Positions 50,526 through 60,727 of a stretch of 64,000 nucleotides of DNA are shown here, piece by piece. The notes under the pieces are model-generated. The model was not told the origin of the DNA. It saw only the letters and a list, made by a program, of their open reading frames with translations, and made no database searches. Origin of the DNA: Astrothelium macrocarpum (lineage: Eukaryota > Ascomycota > Dothideomycetes > Trypetheliales > Trypetheliaceae); NCBI GenBank assembly GCA_021030915.1, contig JAGEMR010000046.1:124001-188000 (forward strand), written 5' to 3'. A program made the position numbers and the translations under genes. The number at the start of each line of letters is the position of its first letter. Positions within the stretch are counted from its first letter, which is position 1.

Positions 50526-52886
50526 TCAGTGAGGATCAGCAAACGGATCGTCAACAGGTGATTTCTCACCCAAGTACGGCGTCGTGGTGGCCAGATCAAC
50601 ATGCGAGCTTTGACGAGGCGGTGCAGGACGCGTCATTGCTTGTCCAGACTTGACCTGCCCAGATTTGATGTCGCCAAAGCCGTCATTCGGAACAGTGAGA
50701 TTATTCATGTTAACTGGAGCATTGTCGCGTTGAGGGAATGGACGAGGCGACAAAGTGTACGAGGCGCCATGAAATTTGTTGCCGGTATTATCATGCGCCT
50801 CATACGGAGGAGCACTGATGCTTGAATTTTCGCCCATGGCAAGCACTTGAGTGAAAACGTTGTCCAAGTCATGTCCGTCTTTGCCTTTTGTTTCTTTGGG
50901 GCTTGAATCATTGCATGATCTTTCCTCATAGGCAAGGTACTTTTCAAAAACGCCAGGCAGAAGCAAGAGCAATAGGCAACGAATGATTCCAATTAGTGCA
51001 ACGACTACCCAGATCCCGACAAGGGTCGAGGTAATGATGGTTTCTGTGCGAAGACTATTGAGCATGGAATCGATGAGGTAAGTCAACGCTGCCGTAATCG
51101 CGTCTGAGGCATCACTGTTTCCAGGAGTCAGAAGGGAGTCGGCCGATGATGTCGTCCCATTATTGTTTAATTCTGCAAGAGTACCGACGGAGAAGGTATT
51201 GTTTGGAAACATTGGAAGACTGATATAGGCATTATCTTGAACCCATGTAAGGCCCTTTTCGATTCCTTGAACCTTCAACAAAACAAGACAATTCAGTACG
51301 TCCAAAATGGGTGTATAAAGGACAGTGCCGCCAAAAGTCTCGTTCAAGACTTTCATTGTGTCATCAACAAAGACGTTGAGTGTATTGTTGACGGCGGTCG
51401 TAGAGGTATTGACCCATCCAAAGACGTCGTGATTGATGATATTGCTCGTATCGTTGATGATGCCATTCGCTCCCGTAGCCCATTGCTGCGAAGCGACGTC
51501 CAAAGAGTTCACAACTGAATCTGCAAAGTTTCCAACCTGCTGTTCAAGTTTTGGCACTTCTTTTACGACTGCACTCAGAAGTATGTATTGACAGACGCTC
51601 GAGAATAGACCAGCAATACCTAGGGACAGAACGAACAAAGCCGGTATGGTTGTAGCGTAGGCAATCGCCCATCGGATCAAGATCTTGACGCGGTCAGAGC
51701 GGAAACGGTCAGCGATACGAATACCTGCTTCAGCTGTATATGGGCGTGAACAGATGTAGATTACATCCATGGGATCGCGTGGTTCTCGAATGATGAGTTT
51801 TGCTCGGCGTTTTTGCGATCGCCACCGTCGAAGTTCGCGGTAAGCCATGGGGGCACTAACAATAATGGCAAGGATAATGAGAATAGCCATGAAGATCTTT
51901 CGAGCAAGTCGTTCGATGCCAATTAACCCCTCGAAGAATTCAGTGATTCCGCTGTTCTGTCCACAGAAGGATAGGGATTGCTTGTCAGGGACTGGAAAGA
52001 GTGATCGATCTGTGTGATATTTTGGCAAAGACTCATTGATTAACTTTTTGACTTCTTCGAAGGGAAATTTGATTGCGTTGTTGGTAAAGTTATTGACATT
52101 CGTGAAGGTTGGTATCGAATTGTTGAGCTTCGTGAGTCCCTCGTCCAGGCCTGAAGGAAGTTGTAGGTTATTCAGTGCACTGATGGATGAATTGACATCA
52201 AGGGTCGGGATTGAAGAATGACCCCCAAAAGCGTGCGCGACATCATTCAAGCCATCAATGAATTTGTCAAGGGCAGTCTCGAAATCTGCGATACCACTCT
52301 CAATGTCGTTGCCAATATCTTTGAGTGTAGAGTTCAAAAAGCCAGATACGTCTTCGACGACGCTGATGGCAACATGGAGACTTCCACCAATAACAAGAGT
52401 GAGAAGGCAAACATAGGTTGATGTCAGAAGATTGATGACAAAGACAACCATTTCCTCAACACCTGTCACCGTCATCAGAAGCATGGACATGAGGCCGTTG
52501 ACTGCTTTGTCGATGCCATCAGCAGCCAATATGTTGACACCTTGGGACATGTAATGAGGCATGCTTGCCATGGCACTGCCAATACCTTCGACGCCTGTAC
52601 ATGCTGAAAGAGCTTCCCTCTGTGCGGAACCCAGGCCACTTTCAAGGCTTGCGCAAGCAATTAGCATCCGTACAAGGACAAGTAATAATAAAATGGACCA
52701 TTTGTTGATCCAAGTTTGAGAGAGTCGTGCTCGAAGTCCGAGATATGGTGTGAGATATGGTTCTTGATTTCCTATCGGTCGCGATGCGTCCTGCGCAACG
52801 TAGTAGTCTCGCATCTCATGGTCGCCAGCGGAGAGAGATGGAGGCGCGGCCGGAAAGGTGTGCTGTTGGTAGTCCGTGGAGGACAT
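50526..52886 (-). CDS. PRM1: Plasma membrane fusion protein PRM1
   Basis: PRM1 acts in plasma-membrane merger during mating cell fusion, and in hyphal fusion in some filamentous fungi. The single-exon product from ATG 52886 is 786 aa, close to the family length. Hydrophobic segments in the expected order lie near 62-80 (SILLLLVLVRMLIA), 143-180 (MVVFVINLLTSTYVCLLTLV), 336-358 (FMAILIILAIIVSAPM), 405-445 and 625-655. The first extracellular loop carries conserved blocks (CASLESGLGSAQREALSACT) and many N-glycosylation sequons follow in both large loops. The cytosolic C-terminus is Ser/Pro-rich. The PRM1 name rests on overall layout plus the N-terminal block. Confidence 0.9.
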   Translation of the reverse strand: MSSTDYQQHTFPAAPPSLSAGDHEMRDYYVAQDASRPIGNQEPYLTPYLGLRARLSQTWINKWSILLLLVLVRMLIACASLESGLGSAQREALSACTGVEGIGSAMASMPHYMSQGVNILAADGIDKAVNGLMSMLLMTVTGVEEMVVFVINLLTSTYVCLLTLVIGGSLHVAISVVEDVSGFLNSTLKDIGNDIESGIADFETALDKFIDGLNDVAHAFGGHSSIPTLDVNSSISALNNLQLPSGLDEGLTKLNNSIPTFTNVNNFTNNAIKFPFEEVKKLINESLPKYHTDRSLFPVPDKQSLSFCGQNSGITEFFEGLIGIERLARKIFMAILIILAIIVSAPMAYRELRRWRSQKRRAKLIIREPRDPMDVIYICSRPYTAEAGIRIADRFRSDRVKILIRWAIAYATTIPALFVLSLGIAGLFSSVCQYILLSAVVKEVPKLEQQVGNFADSVVNSLDVASQQWATGANGIINDTSNIINHDVFGWVNTSTTAVNNTLNVFVDDTMKVLNETFGGTVLYTPILDVLNCLVLLKVQGIEKGLTWVQDNAYISLPMFPNNTFSVGTLAELNNNGTTSSADSLLTPGNSDASDAITAALTYLIDSMLNSLRTETIITSTLVGIWVVVALIGIIRCLLLLLLPGVFEKYLAYEERSCNDSSPKETKGKDGHDLDNVFTQVLAMGENSSISAPPYEAHDNTGNKFHGASYTLSPRPFPQRDNAPVNMNNLTVPNDGFGDIKSGQVKSGQAMTRPAPPRQSSHVDLATTTPYLGEKSPVDDPFADPH

Positions 52887-55701
52887 GAAGATTGGGGAGA
52901 AGTCGCGCGGGGGCGCTGATCTAGTCAATATTCAGTCTTGGCCAGCGAGATCTGAGTTGATGAGAGGCTGCAAAGTCAAGTGGTGCAACAAAAGTACAAT
53001 GAAAGTAGAGAAGTCCTCAACGCCGACGCCAATGAGAAGAATTAAAATTCTGAGCTAATGCATTATTGGTGAATAAGAGAGATGCAGAGGGAGAGGTGCA
53101 TAGGAACAAGCGTGAAAGTGACAGTGGGCTCTGGCGCATTAATGAAAGTGGTGTTGACGAACAAAGTCATGGACAATAGAAAATTATTTGCCAAGGCTTA
53201 CCCGAAAACCGCGCAACCTCGCACAAAGCCCGATGCGAAACAAAGCCAAGTTCCACACAGGGCGTTTCATCTCTGGACCAGTCATTCATGTCTCTAACTT
53301 GAAGACTGAAGGCTGCTTTGTGGAGATGGTAGGGCTACGCGCCACGGGAAAACCGATCGTGGCTTCGGCACCCAATCAGTGGTCTTTGAGCCCGGCGTCA
53401 GAAACAACCTAACCATCTTGACAGGGATCGGTCAATAACTGGCCGGTCTGTTATTAGGATTGTAGTCGCCAAGCCTGACCACTCTGAGTCTGTCGCTGGA
53501 TCATTGCTATTGAAAGTCTTGAATCCGGGCGCGTCAGAACTGGTCACGCGTCGGGTTCCCTATGGCGTCGCGCCCAGCTTGCGAACTCACGGAGGATCAC
53601 TTGACATCACCCTCCGCGAGTGTGTTGACCGTCGCAAGGAGACACCTCGGCACTCACACGCGAGAAGATGGTGAACGTGCAGGTGATGGGGATGAAGGTG
53701 TCTGAACTGTGAAAGTGGCGGCGAAGCAGGTTTTATGGTGGCGTGGATGTGTGGCAGGACGTCAGCGGTTCTTGGGCCGGTTTGGAAAGGATTGACCGCC
53801 ATCTCAATCAGGAAACGTGGCGCACCACCGTCCCATTCTCTTCCCCCAAGTTTAATCCAACCTCATGGTTACTTGATTGTCCGTACTGCCATCATTTCTC
53901 ACTACAGCTTATTTTTCTAGGTCAACATGTCATTCTGTTCCTATTGCATTCTGCCTGTCCATCTTGCTTTATACCGTTCACATTGGACGGTCTCTGGCAA
54001 TGGTGTTGGAAACGTGCCTTACGTCCACAAGAAGTGAACATGAACACACTACTGAAATCGCCGATATCGAACACTGTAGATTGGCGACATGTTGAGCATC
54101 TTAACATGGCCGAAGTGTTTCATTGTCGATATGGCGTCACTCCTATTATAGATTCTCACGCGTGCCTGTGAGCTTCGCTCGTGTGTTCCATGTGGAGGCA
54201 CGTTTTTTTTGCACGTGGCAGAGGCCCCCATCCTGATTTAGCGTCACAGTACCCGGAGAATTTGAATAGGATGGGACTACAATAAGGAAAAATTGCTTAT
54301 GGCTCCGTTTTGGCTAGGGTTCTGAAACCAGTGCGCCACTCAACTGTGAGTATACAGCTTCTCGGACCATTTCCAAATCCGGCGAATATGACGGAGGGAG
54401 GTAGAACCATATTCACATTATTCTCTCTTCGATACCTTAATGCCAGTGTGACCTTATCGGTCAGGCTCTGTTACATCGGGCTATCCGCAACTGTTAGCCA
54501 AATTTAGCCAGCAAAGCCACCCCATGATCCGTACTGTCTTTTCCCAGGTCTCTTTATCAAAATCGTTTTGAATGGCTGTCTTTACTCACAAGTCCACCGC
54601 TACTCACATGTGAGCATTCAAATCTCTGCTTTCGGCAGTGTTCTGTTGAAAGCTTTCATCAAGTTTGGCCCACAGCTTGAGACACGAATCTACCTGTAGT
54701 TAGCCAGCAGACTACGCATTAGGCACCAACTCGGAAAAGCGCAGAACCAGAATTCAGTTGACCTACATCAACCGAAAGATTCAATTTGATCGAGAGACCA
54801 ACTCGGTCGTAAGACACTCCAAAGCCGTTCGGAATTCAAATTTTCTAGCCAGCCATAGTACGCCAAGAAAATTCGTATTGCAGTCCATCCAGAGTTACTA
54901 GAAGTGGTTAGTACCTCCCTAGATAGACAACACGACACTCGGACCAGAACCACTCCCAGGCCTTGAGCGTGCATAAAGGAGATCTCCTTCACTTTTATGG
55001 TGCCAGTGAATTCATCATTATTAGCGAACATCTGCCATCCTTCATGAGCTGCGCAGGACTGCCACGACCAACGTGCAGCGCGCAATGTAACCTATTGGTT
55101 GCCACAAACAATTCCAAACATTCACTTTTCAAACGCCTCCTACGCTACAGTTGCCACGCCCATTTGTCCTCCCCTCCGCCCAGAGTTTGCATTTTCCAAC
55201 TCTTAAGTCGGTCCCAATTTCATCGCCTGCAACAGACAGCTGCGTATAGGGGCATTCTTTTTCAAATCACAGATATATCAGACGAGTTCCTCCTTATCTG
55301 TAAGTACTGACGATACCATTCCGAATATTTCCGACCCACGTTCTACTTGCTTGCTTTGCTTGCTTGCTTGCTTGCTTACGTGAAATGGCATTGCAGATCA
55401 TCTCAGCAGCCTGAGGATAAGTCAAACATACATGTTTACAGCACATGATCCTGTATAGAGGTGCCAGCGGAACGTATCTGGGGTGTGTCTACAAGTCCAA
55501 CCCATGCCTGCGAACGGATTTCGACCTCGCATTGTCACACATCGCGGATACTGACAGAAAAGTTCTCATCAGACCTCATCAATTAGACCTCCAGATAGTA
55601 CGCAGGCTTTTCAAGGCCTCGGTTCCCCTTTTATTCTGAATCGACAAAGAATCCGCAAATACAATCGCCAGCCTCCTCATCCTATAGTATCCAACGCGAC
55701 C
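52887..55701. other. Gene-poor 2.8-kb region
   Basis: No gene was recognised. It includes the PRM1 promoter on the left and a pyrimidine-rich leader for the next gene on the right, plus a CTTG microsatellite at 55346-55378. Open frames near 53740-54170 and 54770-55310 carry no motifs. Confidence 0.5.
55346..55378 (+). repeat. (CTTG)n microsatellite
   Basis: About eight CTTG units with one irregular unit, located 324 bp upstream of the next start codon. The length may vary between strains. Confidence 0.85.
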
Positions 55702-56346
55702 ATGTCCCACACATATACTAAAAAATGGCACTCTCAAGAGTTTACTGCCAACAGGCAATGGGTTGCTGACACGAAGGTATTCAGTAACAAATTTCCAGAC
55801 TACCCTTTTAAGCCACCTAGCCGCGCAGCATTTCTCGAAGACTGCCGACTGTACGCACGAGCCAAATCAGATGTCGCCAGCAGGAAAGCAGCTAGTGATC
55901 GCGACTGGCAATCCTTTTCGAAACCCAACATCGAGCCATTCAACGGAAAGAAATTCCCAGGCCATGAACCATGTCCTCGCGGAGCGGTCTTAAGCCAGAA
56001 TACCATCTGGATCCCCATGGAATGGTATCCCAAATTCAAAGCCTTTTCGCCGTGGCCTTCGCTCGAGCAAATGAAATATGAAGGGGATGACCGAGTGAAT
56101 TCTAAGAGTGGACGTAGTTTTGGACGCTATCTGGCACTTCCACGCTGGCCCAACAACAATCCAACAGTATCATGGACCATGTGGGACGTGATCCCTGCTC
56201 AACGTTTAGATGAGGTCTGGCAAGCACCAACAGCATACGACATCTACCTGCCAGAAGAGAATGAGATGCACCCAGCGGAAATCCCCGGCCATCTCAATAA
56301 GGACCTATTGGAAGCTATCGAGCAAGCGGGCGCCGCAAACTGCTGA
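55702..56346 (+). CDS. Uncharacterised 214-aa Trp-rich protein
   Basis: I do not recognise this protein. It is one uninterrupted exon from ATG 55702 without signal peptide or membrane segment. It is rich in Trp, Pro and Lys, with about ten Trp, for example WHSQEF, DRDWQSF, IWIPMEWYPKF, ALPRWPNNN, SWTMWDVIP and EVWQAPTAYD. Such patterned Trp/Pro content argues for a folded protein rather than chance. A possible short motif is the FPGHEPCPRG segment near residue 90. The two cysteines are too few for a secreted disulfide protein. Function unknown; orthologue search would decide whether it is conserved. Confidence 0.65.
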   Translation: MSHTYTKKWHSQEFTANRQWVADTKVFSNKFPDYPFKPPSRAAFLEDCRLYARAKSDVASRKAASDRDWQSFSKPNIEPFNGKKFPGHEPCPRGAVLSQNTIWIPMEWYPKFKAFSPWPSLEQMKYEGDDRVNSKSGRSFGRYLALPRWPNNNPTVSWTMWDVIPAQRLDEVWQAPTAYDIYLPEENEMHPAEIPGHLNKDLLEAIEQAGAANC

Positions 56347-57341
56347 GATGGGATTCTGATAACTTTAGAGTACGGAAAACAAACCTCGAAAATTTTTCAT
56401 GATTATCATTGCTAACAAATAAAAAGTTCGAACCAGTTCAACCCTACCTTGTACTCACCTATCGTTACATGATACAATCAAGTCCTCTACAAGAAGACCT
56501 AGCGGGTAGGATCGTCATTTGTCCTGCTGTGAAGAAGATATCGAAACACTGAGAGAAGACATCGGCTGCATGCGTAGCGTACGAGGAAGATTTCCTTTGT
56601 CACATTACATTTGATTGCGAGATTTCATGTTTGAGTGGTTACGGCTTTAAGAGGATGCGATCTGTTGCCATCGGCTTTCTGTTTGATCAGTTGAATTACG
56701 AGCATCTCGGCTCTTGATCTCTAACTGCCGCCAGCTTCGACACTTTCCAGCGGTCAAGCCTTTCATGAGCTTCATTCAACAACTTAGGCATCTGCCAGAT
56801 TAGATTCGGTAGATGCGACTAGTATGTTTTAGAAGAGGACGATTAGTTTGTCCTTTGCATCTTCAATGATACCCATTTGACTTTGCCTCACAAACAATCG
56901 TGTCGATTTTGACCTTGACATCACTTTGGATATTGACATCAAAGTCTTTTTGGATACTGGGAATATCATCTGCTTCTTATGTAGCTCTTCTCACATCATA
57001 CTGTAGTTTCCGCATCACGTCGCGATTTGTGAGCATGCTTTTGCAGTCTCTGTGGCTTGACATAGACAGTCTGGCGAATGAACTACAAATCAGACATGAA
57101 GGTAGAAGCAACGAGACCAGTGCATGGGTGCTGACCTCCTGTCGCAACGCCTAAGTAAAGCACAATCACATGCGAGCTTTTTCTCGATTACAGTGTAGAT
57201 GTGACAAGACTTGCAACGCATCACAGAGATGCCCTTGGGAATCATTAACTAAGCTCGTATAGATTCAAGACACCTTACATCGCCACAACGCTACAAGAAA
57301 ATAACGTCTTGAACGCCCATGCCCAAGAGCAGTAGCCCATT
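56347..57341. other. Intergenic, no gene recognised
   Basis: About 1 kb between convergent genes. Nothing coding was recognised. Confidence 0.5.
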
Positions 57342-60176
57342 TTAGAAACCGACCGCCAGCATAAGTCCATATCCAACAGTCGCAATCACAACGAACGCAA
57401 TGATGGAGCTCGGAACACCGCGTGTAACAAAATCTTTGACCTTGAGATACCTTTTGCCAGTCTGAGAATCTTCCATCATAATTGCAGCTATGATAAGATA
57501 TTAGTTACCGGCTTAAAAACATGATGTACAAGATATTTGACTTACTCATGTTGGGGAATCCAGAGGTCGGCAGGCCCATCGCCCCACTGGCCATTAACAC
57601 ACTGCCCATGACCAGCAAATTCGGATGTGGTTCGCTCATATCTTGTCCTACTGACTGGACTAGAGGTAGGACGATAAGTGCAGCCACTGTGTGGCTAATG
57701 AATGTTGCGACGACTAAGATCAGGGCTGCAAATACCAACATCACACCATACAAGCTGAAATGTTCGACCCGTGCTGTAATTCCTTCAGCAATTGTATGGA
57801 GTAAGCCGGAAGAATTGACAGCTTTGCCAAGTGCAAGTCCACCAGCTGCGAGAATGATGATAGTCCACAGAAAATTGTTAAAGTCCTCTTTTGTCAAAAT
57901 GCCGGTGCCAAAGAACAACACAAGTGGGATAATAGCCATAACGCCCATATCCCCAAACACGCCTTGAAGTTGATGGCTTACACACCAGAGCCCAATGGTG
58001 CCGAGTGTTACCCCGCTGATAAACCATTGCGTGCCAGTCATCCGGTCCTTCATCGCCTTGATTGGCACGATCGTTGTCCCACGACCAGGTCTAAATGTTA
58101 CCAAAAGCAGCACCCAGATCAGTAAAATCGAAATGATGCATACTGGCAATGCGACAAAAAACCAGACAAGCCAGCCCGGCTGAGGATGCATATTCTGCAA
58201 TGCAATCAGGTTCTGCGGACTCGCGATTGGGCTGGCCGCACCACCAATATTACTGCTCAGCGCAATGCCCATGATCAGAGCCTTGCTCATTGCGCTCTCA
58301 CCCGGTAGATTACGCAAGATGGGCTGCACAATACTGTAGCATAGAACGGGCGCCGCCACATTTGAGATCCACATACTCGCAAAGCACGCGACAAACATCG
58401 CCGTAACCAGCACCGTGCGAGGCCGGGTTCCAGCCTTGGACAGAACAAAAGTGGCCATCATCTTGGCAATGTTGTATTTGGACAACGCAGCGGCGATGGT
58501 GAAGCCACCGAGGAGCAGCATGATGACGGGTGTCCACATGGCAGCGAAGACGTAATTGGCCGCTGCTTTGGAGGATAGGCGGGTGTATGGAGGCGTGTCG
58601 GAGCGGACGACACGAAGGATGACGACAAGGAAGGGAACGAGGAGAGAGGTAACGAAGAGGGGGATGGCCTAAGATTTCGCACAGAAAATGTCAGCATGCT
58701 ACATCATATGATCCTCGAAAGTGGCCAGCAATAAGTGTAGTAAAACGTACCTCAGTAGCCCACAACAAACTCACAAACACCACCAACGCCAAACAATTCT
58801 GCTGCTCCGGCCTCTCCATAATCGGCACATACAGCATCACCAAAAACACCACCAACGCCCCCACCAACGTATAAAACGCCGTATCCAGCAACCACCCAGG
58901 ACACCAATACCTCCCCACCGGCGTCCGAATCTCCTTTCTCTTCGCCGGCGCCTCATCCCCCTGCAACCTCCCGCCCTCCACACCCCCACCACCCAACATC
59001 GCCTGCCGCACCCCCATATTCGCCGCCTGCGCCTTGCGCTCGATGCCGATCATCTCGCGCCACACGGTGTTGCGATCCCACACGACATGCTCACGCAGAT
59101 GCAGCCGCAGCTCCTGGCGCGCGGCCGGCGCATCGCCCTTGGTGACGACGCGCGCGTACGCCCGCTCGACGCGCTCGATGCTCGCGTTCAGCGCGGCCGT
59201 GGTGTCGGCGACGAACGGCTGGGCGGGCGCGACGTGGTGCGCGAGATACGTGGGTTTCAGGCTGCGGTCGAGGATCTTGTCGTATTTCTTGAGGACTTTG
59301 GAGAAGCCCGTGCGGTTGAGCTGGATGAAGGATTTCAGCTCGCACAGCGAGACGTACAGGCTGATGGCGCGCTTCTTGAGCGTGATGCCCGTGTCGAAGA
59401 GGTGTGCGAGGGTGGGATCCGTGGTGAAGTCGTTGTTGTGGCGCGAGGAGGAGAGGAGTTCGGAGGTGGAGGTGCGGAGATCGTGCGAGGCTTGGCTGGC
59501 GCGGCGGCGCGAGAGAAATTCGGTCGAGCTGCGTAGGTCTTCGTTGTGGTGAGAGTTACCATTGGCGTGGTTGCTGCGTATGCTAGGTTTGCGGAGGGTA
59601 GAGCGTTCGTTGGGGGCATCGTCGTCGCTGTCATCATCTTCGTCGTCGGCGTCGCGGCCAGCGCTGCTGAATGTGCTACCGCGCCGGCGACGGTTACTGT
59701 CTTTGAAGGAGACGGAAAAGGCGCGGAATAGACTGTTTACTCGTTGTCGGCCTTTGGAGCCTCGACTGCCAGGTCGACCGTTCGCTGGATCGGTATCCAA
59801 AAGGTCTTGGCCTTCTTCGTAGTTTTCCTCATCTTTTAAAAATTCGTCAAGCTCGCCATAGATTTCTAACTCCTTGAGTTGATAAAATGAACATATCTTT
59901 TCCAACTCTTTTTCCAATGCACTAGTAAAGACCTTGTCGGGATCATCTGTGGAACTTTCGAGTAGGGGTGAGGCTTCGGCATCGGTGGAAGTACCTGAGC
60001 GTTGATGTATTTGCTTTTCCAAGGAGTAGATGCTGTTCAAATACTCTTTAGCTTCCAGTGACGAGGATGCGTGGGAGGAGGGAGAAGGCTCACAGCTTCT
60101 TTAGGTTACTATAGGCAATGTAGTGACTACTCCAGTCTGGCACGGCATTAAACTGGATGCTGTGAGAGAACTTCAT
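57342..60176 (-). CDS. SPX-domain low-affinity phosphate transporter (PHO87/PHO90/PHO91 type)
   Basis: This transporter imports inorganic phosphate (PHO87/90, plasma membrane) or exports it from the vacuole (PHO91). Exons are 60176-60094, 60032-58751, 58668-57546 and 57487-57342, giving 877 aa, close to the family length. The N-terminal SPX domain, which senses inositol pyrophosphates, begins MKFSHSIQFNAVPDW and is completed across the first splice (YSNLKKL/IYSLEKQIHQ). It spans about 1-330 with an acidic/Ser insert. About 12 hydrophobic segments of the DASS/SLC13-like domain follow from residue 395, with the SNIGGAASPIASPQN substrate loop and the GLPTSGFPNMT block. Exon 4 restores the last helix. 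A coding-like frame runs upstream of the ATG in phase (see findings). Confidence 0.93.
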
Positions 60177-60727
60177 GCCGTCTTCTTCAAGCAGTCGCTG
60201 ATATTTCTCCCGAGCAAGGCGGAGCCTGAGCTGATCCTGTGAAGACTGGCGATCAGAGGCTTTGCGATAAGAAATGTCAGATAATTCTATGTCATCTCCA
60301 ATTGGGGCTGGTTGGGCTGCCGTCTTTCCCTCCAGTGTGGATGGTGGCGGAGGGGATTTGGGGAACAGTGGGATAGCGTAGGCAGAATGCAGATCATTTC
60401 AATCCACGGTATCAGGCTTCCTGAGCCACACTCAGAGAATTCGGTGCTGCAGCTATGGCGTGTAGCGTGATAGATGATCGGCTTGATTGGCAGATTGACG
60501 GCAGCGAAAGACGCTGGTTTGACGTCTGTCGCATGGAGCGGCGCGTCATCTGCCCATGCCACAAGGAAGCTCCACGTACTTCTACCTAACAATCAGTCCA
60601 CTACGTCTTTTCCATCCTCCAACGTCGCAGCGCGCGCATGACCCGACCGGCAATCATTAGGCCATGAATGAGCTAATCTCCGCCTATTTGCGACCGTGTC
60701 TGCAGCAATATATGCTGCCAAGGAAGC
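60177..60727. promoter_or_regulatory. Divergent promoter of phosphate transporter and VPS39 genes
   Basis: 551 bp separate the two start codons. On the minus strand the transporter frame stays open for about 75 codons upstream of its ATG, to about 60410, with coding-like content. Apart from this I see no gene or clear promoter motif. Confidence 0.5.

Noticed and set aside
53743..54171. 142-codon plus-strand frame
   Set aside because: No ATG-to-stop context, family motif or splice partner; Trp/Cys/His content looks random.
58721..59552. Long plus-strand frames opposite the phosphate transporter gene
   Set aside because: They lie antisense to the SPX/transporter exon in a GC-rich patch, where stop codons are rare by chance; the protein is low-complexity His/Gln/Arg.
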